This document shows, in pieces, positions 8,857 through 17,025 of a stretch of DNA of 64,000 bases. Source of the stretch: JBCBSP01 sp039819095 (GTDB lineage: Bacteria > Pseudomonadota > Alphaproteobacteria > Caulobacterales > Maricaulaceae); NCBI GenBank assembly GCA_039819095.1, contig JBCBSP010000004.1:62001-126000 (forward strand). The letters are read 5' to 3'. Made by a program: the position numbers and the translations under genes. The notes beneath the pieces were generated by a model that was given only the letters and a program-made list of their open reading frames with translations, had not been told where the DNA came from and searched no databases. Every line of letters starts with the position of its first letter. The stretch's first letter is position 1.

Positions 8857-9002
8857 GCTCCTCAGGGGCCGTTTGCGGCTTGATGCGGGCGCGCTGGCGG
8901 GAGCTGGCGCGCCCGTTTCACCTTGCGACTCTCAGCAGGGATATTGCGTCGCGGCGTCCGGTCCGCTACCTACCGGCGCAAATCATCCTGAGGGGAAACG
9001 CC

Positions 9003-9830
9003 ATGGCTGACACGCCCGCCAACGCTACGCCGAATGTGACCGGCAATCTGCCGCTCTATAAGAATCCGCAGCCGCTGAACATCACTGAGCACAAGGGCAA
9101 AGGCCTGAAGTATGGCGGTGAGCCGTTCGCCTTTCTGCGCGAGACCCATTTCGTGCCGCTGACCGTCGGCGAGTTCGGCATCGCCGCAACCCGCTACCCG
9201 ATCATCTTCCTTGGCGATAACCGGGTTCCAGTGGCTGCAATGGGCCTACAGGCTGGCCAGAACCTGATGGTAACCGCCAACGGCGAGTTCGAGGAAAACG
9301 CTTACGTCCCCGCTTTCGTGCGTCGGTACCCGTTCGTCGCCGCTTCCCATACGGATGAGGCTGAGCGTTTCACTGTTTGCGTCGACTCTGAATCGCATCT
9401 GTTCTCCGATCAGCCAGACCAGCCCTTCTTCAACGATGACGGCACACCGACAGATTTCACGCAGCGCGCCATTGATTTCGTCCGTCGTTTCGAAGGTGAT
9501 GCGGCTGCGACCAACTCGTTTGTCGCCCGCATGAAAGAGCTTGATTTGTTTGACAAGCAAGAGGCGACCTTCCAGCCGCGCGATCAGGCCGGCAATCCGG
9601 TTGGCGAGCCGCAGATCGTGGCGAGCTATTGGGGGATTTCCGGAGACAAGCTGAAGGACCTGTCCGGTGAGCTTTTGGTTGACCTTCGCGACAACACCTA
9701 TCTGGGCGCCATCTACGCGCACATGCTGTCCATGTCCCAGTGGGAGATGATGATTGCGCGCGCCGGGCGGGCCCAGCAGGGCGCCGGCGGCGCCCCGGCC
9801 ATGGCGCCTCCGCCAGCGCCGGAGCAGTAA
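9003..9830 (+). CDS. SapC-family protein
   Basis: A 275-residue soluble-looking protein of the SapC family, named after a Campylobacter S-layer locus but of unproven function. Family features are LKYGGEPFAFLRETHFVPLTVGEFGIAATRYPIIF near residue 35, the internal RFEGDAAATNSF and the C-terminal LRDNTYLGAIYAHMLSMSQWEMM, then a Pro/Ala/Gly-rich tail. The start at 9003 follows GAGGGGAAACGCC. Longer frames upstream have no ribosome-binding site. In related bacteria such genes often sit near TonB receptors. Here it follows OmpW and is closed by a terminator. I do not see a signal peptide. Confidence 0.85.
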   Translation: MADTPANATPNVTGNLPLYKNPQPLNITEHKGKGLKYGGEPFAFLRETHFVPLTVGEFGIAATRYPIIFLGDNRVPVAAMGLQAGQNLMVTANGEFEENAYVPAFVRRYPFVAASHTDEAERFTVCVDSESHLFSDQPDQPFFNDDGTPTDFTQRAIDFVRRFEGDAAATNSFVARMKELDLFDKQEATFQPRDQAGNPVGEPQIVASYWGISGDKLKDLSGELLVDLRDNTYLGAIYAHMLSMSQWEMMIARAGRAQQGAGGAPAMAPPPAPEQ

Positions 9831-9865
9831 GCCTTTCATCGCCTCAAACGGTGAGACGAAACAGA

Positions 9866-9896
9866 CGGCCGGCGGAGCGTATCCGCCGGTCGTTTT
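9866..9896 (+). terminator. Rho-independent terminator after the SapC-family gene
   Basis: CGGCCGGCGGA (9866-9876), loop GCGTA, TCCGCCGGTCG (9882-9892), then TTTT. Confidence 0.82.
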
Positions 9897-10020
9897 CGTT
9901 TCACGGTCGGCTCAGCGCCGTTCACAAGCCCGTCAGATCGCCGCGAGGCGGCTTCCGGCGATGCGTAACGCCGGTTATACGCCAGCTCATGATTGATCCG
10001 CATCAGGAGCAGGACCGCCC

Positions 10021-12189
10021 GTGACCGCGCCGATACCCGCCTCTTCACGCCTTTGCGTTTTCACGCGCCTGCTGGCGTTTCTGGTCTTTCTGTCCGCAAC
10101 GGTCATGACGCTGACCTCGCCGGCTCCGGCGCAGGGCTTTGCCGCTTCCGGACCGATGGTGGACGCCAGCCTCATCTCCGACCGGACGGGCGTGGAGCCG
10201 GGCGAAACCTTCCACCTGGCTCTGCATCAGGACATCACCGAAGGCTGGCATACCTACTGGATCAATCCCGGCGATTCCGGTGAGCAGACGCGCGTCACGC
10301 TGCAGCTGCCCGAGGGCTGGACGGCCGGCGACATCATCTGGCCGGCGCCAAAGGCCTACGATCTCGGGCCGCTGACCAATTACGGCTATTCCAACGCCGT
10401 CACTCTGCCGATCCCGGTGAGTGTTGCGCCGGATGCGCCGCGAGGGCGGATCACCATTCCGGCTGAAGCCACCTGGCTGGTTTGTGAAGACATCTGCATC
10501 CCGGAAAGCGGCGAGTTTGAAATCACGCTGGATGTCGGCGAAGCCCGGATCGACGCCGCCGGCGCACAGCGTATCTCCGTCGCCTTTGAAGCCGCGCCCG
10601 TTCAGCTGGACGGGGTTCAATCGGGCCTGCGCCGCGATGCCGATTCGCTGGTCCTGACCGTTGCGGGCGAAGCGCTCGGCGGGGAAGTTCGCAATGTCAG
10701 CTTCTTCCCTGTTGAAGGCAGCGTCATCGACCATAATGGCGAGCAGGTCGTCGCGACCGGTGAGAACGCGCTGCGTATGTACCTGGAGCCCGGTTTTGGC
10801 GTGCGCGGTGCGGTGGAAGCGGTTCACCCCGGCGTTCTGGTGTTTGAACAGCGCACCGATCGCGGCTGGTCGCGGCGCGCCATCGAGATTTCTCCGCAGC
10901 CGGAAGCCTCCGTCGCCGATATCGCGGCGGGAAGCGCATCCGCAGCCCCGACGGGGGGCTCGGTTGAGGTCGAGCGCATCGGCGCCGGGGTCAGCTTCCT
11001 GCAGGCGGCTCTGCTGGCTCTTGTCGGCGGTCTGATCTTGAACCTTATGCCGTGCGTCTTTCCGGTGCTGTCGATGAAAGCGCTCCAACTGGTCAACAAG
11101 CGCGATGCTGACGCGGGCGAAGCGCGCACGACGGGGGTGTTTTTCCTCTTCGGCGTGCTGGCGACCTTCCTGGCGCTGGCGGGCGGTCTTCTGGCGCTGC
11201 GGTCCGTGGCCGGTCTGGCCGACATCTCCTGGGGCTATCAGCTTCAGGAGCCTTGGGTGGTGGCGTTCCTGGCGTCCTTGATGTTCCTCATCGGGTTGAA
11301 TTTCCTTGGCGTGTTCGAGATCGGCGCGTCCCTGCAGGGCGTGGGCGGGCAGATCGCCTCTGACGGACGTTCCGGCGCTTTCTTGACCGGCGTGCTCGCG
11401 GTCTTCGTCGCTGCTCCGTGCGTGGCGCCCTTCATGACGACTGCGCTCGCTTATGCGCTCGGCCAGCCTGCGCTGGCGGCCCTGGCCATCTTCGCCTTCC
11501 TCGGTCTCGGGCTGGCCTTGCCCTTCGTGCTGGTCAGCTTCTTCCCGCGCCTGCTCGCGCTCCTTCCCAAGCCGGGCGCATGGATGGACCGGTTCAAGCA
11601 GTTTCTCGCCTTTCCGATGTTCGCCACGGCGATCTGGCTGATCTGGGTGCTGGGCGTGCAGACCGGCGCCAATGGCGTGGCGCTGCTGCTCGCCGGACTG
11701 CTGTCGCTCGCCTTTGCGGTCTGGGCGCTGAAGGCCTCCAGCGTGATCTGGAAGGTGCTGGGCGGCGCGGCGGCGCTCGGCGCACTGGCGCTGGTCTGGT
11801 CAACCTCATCGCTGGGCGCAGCCCCGGTGAGCGGGGCATCAGGCGTCTATGCGAACTGGAGCCCGCAAGCGGTTGAGACGGCGCAGGCGGAGGGTCGCCC
11901 GGTCTTTGTCGACTTCACCGCCGCCTGGTGCGTGACCTGCCAGTACAACAAGCAGACCGCGCTGGCCGATGGATTGGTGAACGCCGCCTTCGCCGAGGCC
12001 GGGTTTGAGCTTCTGCGCGCCGATTTCACCAATCGCGACCCTGAAATCGCTGCAGTTCTCGCCCGCCATGGGGCTGCCGGCGTGCCGCTTTACCTCGTTT
12101 ATCCGCAAGGCGGCGGGGAGCCTGAAGTGCTTCCACCGCTTTTGACCGCCTCGATTGTGATCCAGGCGATCGATCGCGCCGTACAATAG
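10021..12189 (+). CDS. DsbD/ScsB-like thiol:disulfide reductant transporter
   Basis: A 722-residue inner-membrane protein predicted to carry electrons from cytoplasmic thioredoxin to the periplasm. It has a signal sequence, then a periplasmic N-terminal domain of the DsbD type (about residues 40-300, with WLVCEDICIPESGEF). A CcdA-like membrane core starts near residue 320 (NLMPCVFPVLSMK and AAPCVAPFMTT supply the paired membrane cysteines). A C-terminal thioredoxin domain follows with VDFTAAWCVTCQYNK, a CxxC motif. The start is GTG with AGGAG ten bases upstream. The next gene, 34 bases on, encodes a peroxiredoxin-like protein. This pairing resembles the Caulobacter ScsB-PRXL pathway. Confidence 0.88.
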   Translation: MTAPIPASSRLCVFTRLLAFLVFLSATVMTLTSPAPAQGFAASGPMVDASLISDRTGVEPGETFHLALHQDITEGWHTYWINPGDSGEQTRVTLQLPEGWTAGDIIWPAPKAYDLGPLTNYGYSNAVTLPIPVSVAPDAPRGRITIPAEATWLVCEDICIPESGEFEITLDVGEARIDAAGAQRISVAFEAAPVQLDGVQSGLRRDADSLVLTVAGEALGGEVRNVSFFPVEGSVIDHNGEQVVATGENALRMYLEPGFGVRGAVEAVHPGVLVFEQRTDRGWSRRAIEISPQPEASVADIAAGSASAAPTGGSVEVERIGAGVSFLQAALLALVGGLILNLMPCVFPVLSMKALQLVNKRDADAGEARTTGVFFLFGVLATFLALAGGLLALRSVAGLADISWGYQLQEPWVVAFLASLMFLIGLNFLGVFEIGASLQGVGGQIASDGRSGAFLTGVLAVFVAAPCVAPFMTTALAYALGQPALAALAIFAFLGLGLALPFVLVSFFPRLLALLPKPGAWMDRFKQFLAFPMFATAIWLIWVLGVQTGANGVALLLAGLLSLAFAVWALKASSVIWKVLGGAAALGALALVWSTSSLGAAPVSGASGVYANWSPQAVETAQAEGRPVFVDFTAAWCVTCQYNKQTALADGLVNAAFAEAGFELLRADFTNRDPEIAAVLARHGAAGVPLYLVYPQGGGEPEVLPPLLTASIVIQAIDRAVQ

Positions 12190-12223
12190 GCAGAACCCAT
12201 CCATTCTCAGGGGAGAAGACTTG

Positions 12224-12856
12224 ATGAGCGTTTCGCGCCGTTCCAAAACCACCATTCTTGGCGTTGCCGCCGCCGCCGCCCTGACCCTGGGCGCTGTCGT
12301 TGCAGCTGAAGCTGAAGCCGCCGATGTCGGCGAGGCCGCACCGGCCTTCACCGGTCAGACGGCCGCCGGCGGCGAGATATCGCTGTCCGATTTTGCGGGT
12401 CAGACCGTCGTTCTGGAATGGACCAATCACGGCTGTCCCTACGTGGTGCGCCATTATGGCGGCAATATGCAGGCGCTGCAGAGCGACGCGGCTGAGGACG
12501 GCGTGGTGTGGATCCAGGTGATCAGCTCCGCGCCCGGCGAGCAGGGTCATGTCGACGCCCCTCAGGCGCTGGCGCTCAATGAGGAACGCGGCGCGAGCGC
12601 GGCTCACACGATTCTGGACCCTGAAGGCGTGATTGGCCGCGCCTATGATGCGCGCACCACGCCGCACATGTACGTCATCGACGGCGAGGGCGTGCTGCAA
12701 TATGCCGGCGGCATTGATGATGTCGCTCGCCCGCGTGCTGACTCTCCTGATCCGACGCCCTTTGTGACGCTGGCGCTCAACGCGCTGGCCGCTGGCGAAA
12801 CGCCGGACCCGGCTGCGACCGCGCCGTATGGCTGCTCGGTGAAATACGCCGGTTAG
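12224..12856 (+). CDS. Periplasmic peroxiredoxin-like (redoxin) protein
   Basis: A 210-residue thioredoxin-fold protein with an N-terminal export signal ending near AEAEAA. The motif VVLEWTNHGCPYVVRHY marks the peroxiredoxin-like branch of the AhpC/TSA superfamily, with one cysteine in the active loop and a second in the C-terminal GCSVKY. Known relatives reduce peroxides in the cell envelope and are recharged by ScsB-type transporters, which fits the gene just upstream. ATG at 12224 is preferred over TTG one codon earlier because GGGGAGA is well placed. It overlaps the convergent downstream gene by 4 bases at the stops. Confidence 0.82.
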   Translation: MSVSRRSKTTILGVAAAAALTLGAVVAAEAEAADVGEAAPAFTGQTAAGGEISLSDFAGQTVVLEWTNHGCPYVVRHYGGNMQALQSDAAEDGVVWIQVISSAPGEQGHVDAPQALALNEERGASAAHTILDPEGVIGRAYDARTTPHMYVIDGEGVLQYAGGIDDVARPRADSPDPTPFVTLALNALAAGETPDPAATAPYGCSVKYAG

Positions 12857-13323
12857 AGCTCCGACGCCGGACAGGAGGCGGGCGCTTCAACGCCGGCTTC
12901 CGGATCCGCCGCAATGCGTTCGGCGTCCTCGAACAGGGACGCCATCGCCAGATAGACCCGCGCTTGATCGGCGCGGGTCTGTGCGTTGAATAGCGTATCG
13001 AGCTGGGCTCCGGCGTCCGCGCTCATCCCGCGAAAGATGCAGCGCAGATCCGCCGGTCCGTTCGCCGCCTCGATCGAGCGCGACAGCTGCAGGGCTTGAA
13101 GCGAGAAATCCTCCGCCTGCACCACAAAGCCATCGGTCGGCGTCAGTTCCACAGCCGGCGCGGTCGGGCCGACCCGCAGCGCATCAGCCCGCTGCAACGC
13201 GCTCACGCGCAGCTCTCCGGATGCCTGCGAGAGTGTATCGGCCAGGCTCTGAGCGGCGGCCATGCCAGGGCTCAGCATCAGCAGAGCCGCCGGCAGGAGG
13301 TGTTTCAACAGGGCGTGTCGCAT
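12853..13323 (-). CDS. Exported protein of unknown function
   Basis: A 156-residue protein starting with a clear signal peptide (MRHALLKHLLPAALLM, cleavage near AAAQ). The mature part is helical-looking, Ala- and Leu-rich, with two cysteines (LRCIFRG and ASCPASEL) that might pair. ATG at 13323 is chosen because it begins the signal peptide. An upstream extension of 33 codons lacks sense. It converges on the redoxin gene, so it is not in that operon. I recognise no domain. Confidence 0.6.
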   Translation of the reverse strand: MRHALLKHLLPAALLMLSPGMAAAQSLADTLSQASGELRVSALQRADALRVGPTAPAVELTPTDGFVVQAEDFSLQALQLSRSIEAANGPADLRCIFRGMSADAGAQLDTLFNAQTRADQARVYLAMASLFEDAERIAADPEAGVEAPASCPASEL

Positions 13324-13470
13324 GACGGGGCTCCGCGCAATCGTCAAAAATGAACCTTGCAAGCGCCGCGCCGATCGCTTGATCAAATCGGGCCGCGCGT
13401 CTAAGCCCGCAACCCTATCCAAAGCGCCCTACAATCGGCTTAACACCACGCCCGATGGAGCAGTCCCGCC

Positions 13471-14937
13471 ATGGCGAAAACCAAATCCTTCAAGCCCAAG
13501 GCCCGCCGCCCGCGCGGGTTTGAGGACCGCTCAGCCGATGTGTTGCGCGCCGAACGCGCGCTGGTGAGCGCGGCGAGCGCGATCTATGAACGCTGGGGGT
13601 TCGAACCGCTGGAGACTCCCGCCTTTGAGTATGCCGATGCGCTCGGCAAGCACCTGCCGGACGACGAGCGCCCCAATGAGGGCGTGTTCGCCCTGCAGGA
13701 CGATGACGAGCAGTGGATGGCGCTGCGCTATGATCTGACTGCGCCGCTCGCGCGTTTCGCCGCCGAACACTTCCAGGACCTGACCAAGCCATACCGGCGC
13801 TATCAGTTCGGCGAGGTCTGGCGCAATGAGAAGCCGGGTCCAGGCCGCTTCCGCCAGTTTGTCCAGTGTGATGCCGATACGGTCGGCGCGGCGGGGCCGG
13901 GCGCGGATGCGGAGATGATCGCGCTGGCCAGCGAGGTCATGCAGGCCGCCGGCTTGAGTGCGGGCGAGTATGTGATCCGGATCAATGACCGCCGCCTTCT
14001 TGACGGCGTTCTGGAGAGTCTCGGGTCTGCCGCGGCCGACAAGCGAATGACCGTGCTGCGCGCCATCGACAAACTCGATCGGCTGGGCCGCTCGGGTGTC
14101 GAACAATTGCTGGGCGAGGGACGCAAGGACCCAAGCGGTGACTTCACGGAAGGCGCAGGGCTGGATGCGAGCGGCCGCACCCGCGTGCTCGACTTCATCG
14201 AGGCCGGTACGGGCAGCCGCGCTGAAGTCGCCGAGCGGCTGACGCAACTGGTCGGCTCCGGCGCCGGTGCGGCGGGCATTGAGGCGCTTCACGCGATCGA
14301 TGATCTGCTCGGCGCCCTGGGGGTGAGCGAAGACCAGGCGGTCTTAGATCCATCCATCGTGCGCGGGTTGGGCTATTACACCGGGCCGGTTTTCGAGGCC
14401 GAACTCCTGGCCAGCGCGACGTATGAGGACGGCAAGCCGATCCAGTTCGGTTCTGTCGGCGGGGGCGGGCGCTATGATGATCTTGTGGCGCGCTTCACCG
14501 GTCAGGCCGTGCCGGCGACCGGGTTTTCCTTCGGCGTCAGCCGATTCGCCGCCGCGCTTGCGGCGCTGGACCGGCTGAAGATCGCCCGGCCGGACCCGCT
14601 CGTCATCGTGATCGCCGCGGACAAGACTGAAACCGCACGCTACTTCCAGATGGCCGCCGAGCTGCGTGCGCAAGGCTTTCGCGCCGAGGCCTTCATGGGC
14701 GGCGGAAACATGGGCAAGCAATTGAAATACGCCGACAAACGTGGTGCGAGTTTCGCCATCATCGAGGGCTCTGAGGAGCGCGAGCGCGGCGAGGTGACGG
14801 TCAAGGATCTGATGCTGGGCAAGCGCCTGGCCGCTGAGATCGAAGACAACAAGGCCTGGCGGGAGGATCAGCCTGCCCAGTTTGATCTTACGCGTCAGGG
14901 CTTTGCAGCGGCGCTGGCGGCGCGCTGTAGAGACTGA
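13471..14937 (+). CDS. hisS: Histidyl-tRNA synthetase
   Basis: A 488-residue class II aminoacyl-tRNA synthetase charging tRNA-His in the cytoplasm. Motif 1 region is RGFEDRSADVLRAER, motif 2 is YRRYQFGEVWRNEKPGPGRFRQFVQCDAD, and the histidine-specific and motif 3 regions are GLGYYTGPVFEAELL and GGGGRYDDLVARF. The C-terminal anticodon-binding domain begins near residue 370 (DPLVIVIAADKTE) and includes KQLKYADKRGASFAIIEGSEE. Length is slightly above the E. coli enzyme and usual for alphaproteobacteria. No HisZ or HisG lies next to it. A strong terminator follows about 160 bases downstream. Confidence 0.96.
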   Translation: MAKTKSFKPKARRPRGFEDRSADVLRAERALVSAASAIYERWGFEPLETPAFEYADALGKHLPDDERPNEGVFALQDDDEQWMALRYDLTAPLARFAAEHFQDLTKPYRRYQFGEVWRNEKPGPGRFRQFVQCDADTVGAAGPGADAEMIALASEVMQAAGLSAGEYVIRINDRRLLDGVLESLGSAAADKRMTVLRAIDKLDRLGRSGVEQLLGEGRKDPSGDFTEGAGLDASGRTRVLDFIEAGTGSRAEVAERLTQLVGSGAGAAGIEALHAIDDLLGALGVSEDQAVLDPSIVRGLGYYTGPVFEAELLASATYEDGKPIQFGSVGGGGRYDDLVARFTGQAVPATGFSFGVSRFAAALAALDRLKIARPDPLVIVIAADKTETARYFQMAAELRAQGFRAEAFMGGGNMGKQLKYADKRGASFAIIEGSEERERGEVTVKDLMLGKRLAAEIEDNKAWREDQPAQFDLTRQGFAAALAARCRD

Positions 14938-15094
14938 CGCTGTTAAGCACGAACTCCACCGGTCAATTGTTTTCAGGGGGTTGACGAAAGCATGAAGTTT
15001 TGGCGAAGGTTGAGATCAGACAGGGCCTGACCGTCTTGTCTCCGAGTGGCGTTTCTGGGGAGGAGACGTCTCTTAATCGACCAACCGAATTTGG
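14938..15094 (+). other. Untranslated stretch after hisS; possible small RNA
   Basis: The 157 bases between the hisS stop and its terminator hold no convincing gene. They include a -35-like TTGACG (14981-14986 region), a short hairpin-capable AGACA/TGTCT pair and the palindrome GAGACGTCTC. A matching -10 was not found. It may simply be the hisS 3' untranslated region. Confidence 0.25.
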
Positions 15095-15125
15095 CCCGGC
15101 GTCGTCAGACGCCGGGTCTTTTTTT
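15095..15125 (+). terminator. Strong Rho-independent terminator downstream of hisS
   Basis: CCCGGCGTC (15095-15103), loop GTCA, GACGCCGGG (15108-15116), then TCTTTTTTT. Perfect nine-base GC-rich stem with a long T-run. Confidence 0.93.
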
Positions 15126-15202
15126 GGCCCACGGCCTCGTGACTGGTCTGTGAGCGTTTCTCAGCCTAGCTGTGTAGGAACGACACCGCCTGCAATACAG
15201 GG

Positions 15203-15796
15203 ATGGATTCCATGACCCAGTCCGCCGCCAGCCGTCGCGTCTTCCTTTTGTCCGGCCTCGCCGCCGGGGCGCTCGCCGCCTGTTCGCGCGAGCCCAGCGC
15301 TGTTGCACAGGACATGCCCTCGACGAGCGCGGATCACCTGTCGGCGCCGGACTGGAACGACCCGCGCATCGTGCCCTGGGGCGAGGAGGCGGAGGATTAC
15401 GACCTGGTCTCTGAAGCGCAATGGCGCGAACGTCTGGATGAGGATGTCTTTGATATTCTTCGCAAGGAAGGCACTGAGCGCGCCGGGACCAGCCCGCTCA
15501 ATCGCGAGCATCGGCGCGGCGTCTTCGTGTGCGCCGGCTGCGCCTTGCCGCTCTTTCATTCACACACGAAGTATGACTCGCGCACCGGTTGGCCGAGCTT
15601 CTGGGCGCCGATCGAGGGCGCTGTGCGGACCAAGGCTGACTATCGGCTGTGGACGCCGCGAACCGAGTATCACTGCGCGCGCTGCAAGGGTCATCAGGGT
15701 CATGTTTTTGAAGATGGCCCGCGCCCGACCGGCCAGCGCTGGTGCAATAACGGGCTGGCGTTGAACTTCGTTCCGCACCCGTCCGAAGCGTCGTGA
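15203..15796 (+). CDS. msrB: Peptide-methionine (R)-S-oxide reductase, exported
   Basis: A 197-residue enzyme that reduces methionine-R-sulfoxide in damaged proteins. The N-terminus has a twin-arginine-type signal (ASRRVFLLSGLAAGALAAC) ending in a lipobox cysteine, so it is probably Tat-exported and lipid-anchored. The MsrB domain (about residues 75-190) has the zinc cysteines VCAGC and CARC, the TGWPSFW core, and the catalytic cysteine in RWCNNGLALNF. ATG at 15203 and ATG at 15212 both keep the signal. An exported MsrB implies repair of periplasmic proteins, consistent with the ScsB/redoxin pair nearby. Confidence 0.92.
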   Translation: MDSMTQSAASRRVFLLSGLAAGALAACSREPSAVAQDMPSTSADHLSAPDWNDPRIVPWGEEAEDYDLVSEAQWRERLDEDVFDILRKEGTERAGTSPLNREHRRGVFVCAGCALPLFHSHTKYDSRTGWPSFWAPIEGAVRTKADYRLWTPRTEYHCARCKGHQGHVFEDGPRPTGQRWCNNGLALNFVPHPSEAS

Positions 15797-15818
15797 CCTG
15801 AACGCTCAGCCGGGCTAC

Positions 15819-16472
15819 ATGGCGCGGATGGATGATCCCGCCGCTTTCATTGTTGAGCATACCCGCATCGCGTCCGCGCCGCTGACGCCGGAGCTGCGCT
15901 TTCATCTGGCTGATGAGACCCTGCCCATCTGGGAGAAGACCGAGGAGGCGCTGGGCGAGATCGGCCTGCCGCCGCCCTTCTGGGCGTTCGCCTGGGCGGG
16001 CGGGCAGGCGCTGGCGCGCTATGTCATGGATAAGCCTGAAATCGTGTCGGGCAAGCGCGTGCTGGATTTCGCCTGCGGCTGCGCCGTGGCCGGGATCGGG
16101 GCTGGCAAGGCCGGAGCGGCCAGCGTCGATGCCAGCGAGATCGACGCCTTCGCGGTCGCCGCTGCGACGGCCAACGCCGCCTTGAATGAAGTCTCGCTCA
16201 TCGCCCGTCTGGCCGATCTTGTCGGCGCCGACGAAGGCTGGGACGTGGTTCTGGCCGGTGATGTCTTCTACGAAGGGCCGGGAGCTCAGCGCATTGCGGC
16301 CTGGCTGTGCGAGCTCAACCGCCGCGGCGCGGATGTCCTCATCGGCGATCCGGGCCGGACTTTTCTGCCCAAAGACCAGCTGGAAGCGCTGGCGCGCTAT
16401 GACACGCCCGTTTCGCGCGATCTTGAGGATCGGGAGGTCCGTCTGGCGCGCGTCTGGCGTTTCGCGAGTTGA
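15819..16472 (+). CDS. METTL20-like protein lysine methyltransferase
   Basis: A 217-residue class I SAM-dependent methyltransferase. The N-terminal motif DPAAFIVEHTRIASAPLTPELRFHLADE and LPPPFWAFAWAGGQALARY are characteristic of the METTL20 family, which methylates lysines of the electron-transfer flavoprotein beta subunit and, in Agrobacterium, ribosomal protein L7/L12. The SAM-binding motif here is VLDFACGCAVAGIGAGKAGA, and the post-motif II DVVLAGDVFYE is intact. The gene starts 22 bases after msrB and may share its transcript. The target in this organism is inferred only from family membership. Older annotation often calls such genes nicotinamide N-methyltransferase or PrmA-like. Confidence 0.82.
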   Translation: MARMDDPAAFIVEHTRIASAPLTPELRFHLADETLPIWEKTEEALGEIGLPPPFWAFAWAGGQALARYVMDKPEIVSGKRVLDFACGCAVAGIGAGKAGAASVDASEIDAFAVAAATANAALNEVSLIARLADLVGADEGWDVVLAGDVFYEGPGAQRIAAWLCELNRRGADVLIGDPGRTFLPKDQLEALARYDTPVSRDLEDREVRLARVWRFAS

Positions 16473-16517
16473 TTCGTTTTTATTCACACGCAAACCGAAT
16501 CGGATCAGCGTCGCGAC

Positions 16518-16961
16518 ATGGCTCGCGCTCGCGCAACCGACCGGCGGCTCTATCTTCTGATCGAGATCGCCGCACGCCGCCTCCACCGTGAGGCGGACGC
16601 CCGCTTGCGCAGCGATGCGCGTGTGACGGCGAGCCAGGCCGCGGTCCTCTTCTTGCTTTTACGCCGCGGCGAACGCCGAATGGGCGCCATCGCCGATGTG
16701 CTGGCGCTGGGTGCGCCTGCTGTGACCGGGCTTGTTTCGCGTATGGAGAAGGCCGGGCTGGTCACAAAGCGCGCCGACCCGACTGACCGGCGCGGCGCCA
16801 TCGTGGCGCTGACCGAGGCGGGCCGTCAGGCCGGTGAACGCGCCGATCACATTCTGCGCGAGTTCAACGCTGAACTGTCCGGCCGTCTGGGCGAGGATGA
16901 GGCGGAGACGGTCTACGACGCGCTCACCCGCATCGTGCTGAGCGGCGACGCCGAGACATAG
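16518..16961 (+). CDS. MarR-family transcriptional regulator
   Basis: A 147-residue winged-helix regulator. The middle reads LRRGERRMGAIADVLALGAPAVTGLVSRMEKAGLVTKRADPTDRRGAIVALTEAGR, the typical MarR recognition helix followed by the DxRxxxxxLTxxG wing. It lies 45 bases after the methyltransferase in the same direction and is closed by a palindromic terminator. No obvious efflux or oxidative-stress target is adjacent, so the ligand and regulon are unknown. The ATG begins a long N-terminal helix used for dimerisation in this family. Confidence 0.9.
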   Translation: MARARATDRRLYLLIEIAARRLHREADARLRSDARVTASQAAVLFLLLRRGERRMGAIADVLALGAPAVTGLVSRMEKAGLVTKRADPTDRRGAIVALTEAGRQAGERADHILREFNAELSGRLGEDEAETVYDALTRIVLSGDAET

Positions 16962-16976
16962 CGCCCAATGAGAAAC

Positions 16977-17002
16977 GGCGGTCCGGAGCGCTCCGGACCG
17001 CC
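16977..17002. terminator. Palindromic terminator between convergent genes
   Basis: GGCGGTCCGGAGC followed directly by GCTCCGGACCGCC, a perfect 26-base palindrome. T-runs are weak on both sides (AAAC on the left gives GTTT for the minus strand). Confidence 0.7.
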
Positions 17003-17025
17003 GCTTGCCTCTTCAACCGAACGCC

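Noticed and set aside
14992..15030. Leader-peptide-like reading frame MKFWRRLRSDRA after hisS
   Set aside because: It has no biosynthetic gene downstream, no attenuator pair and a weak ribosome site.
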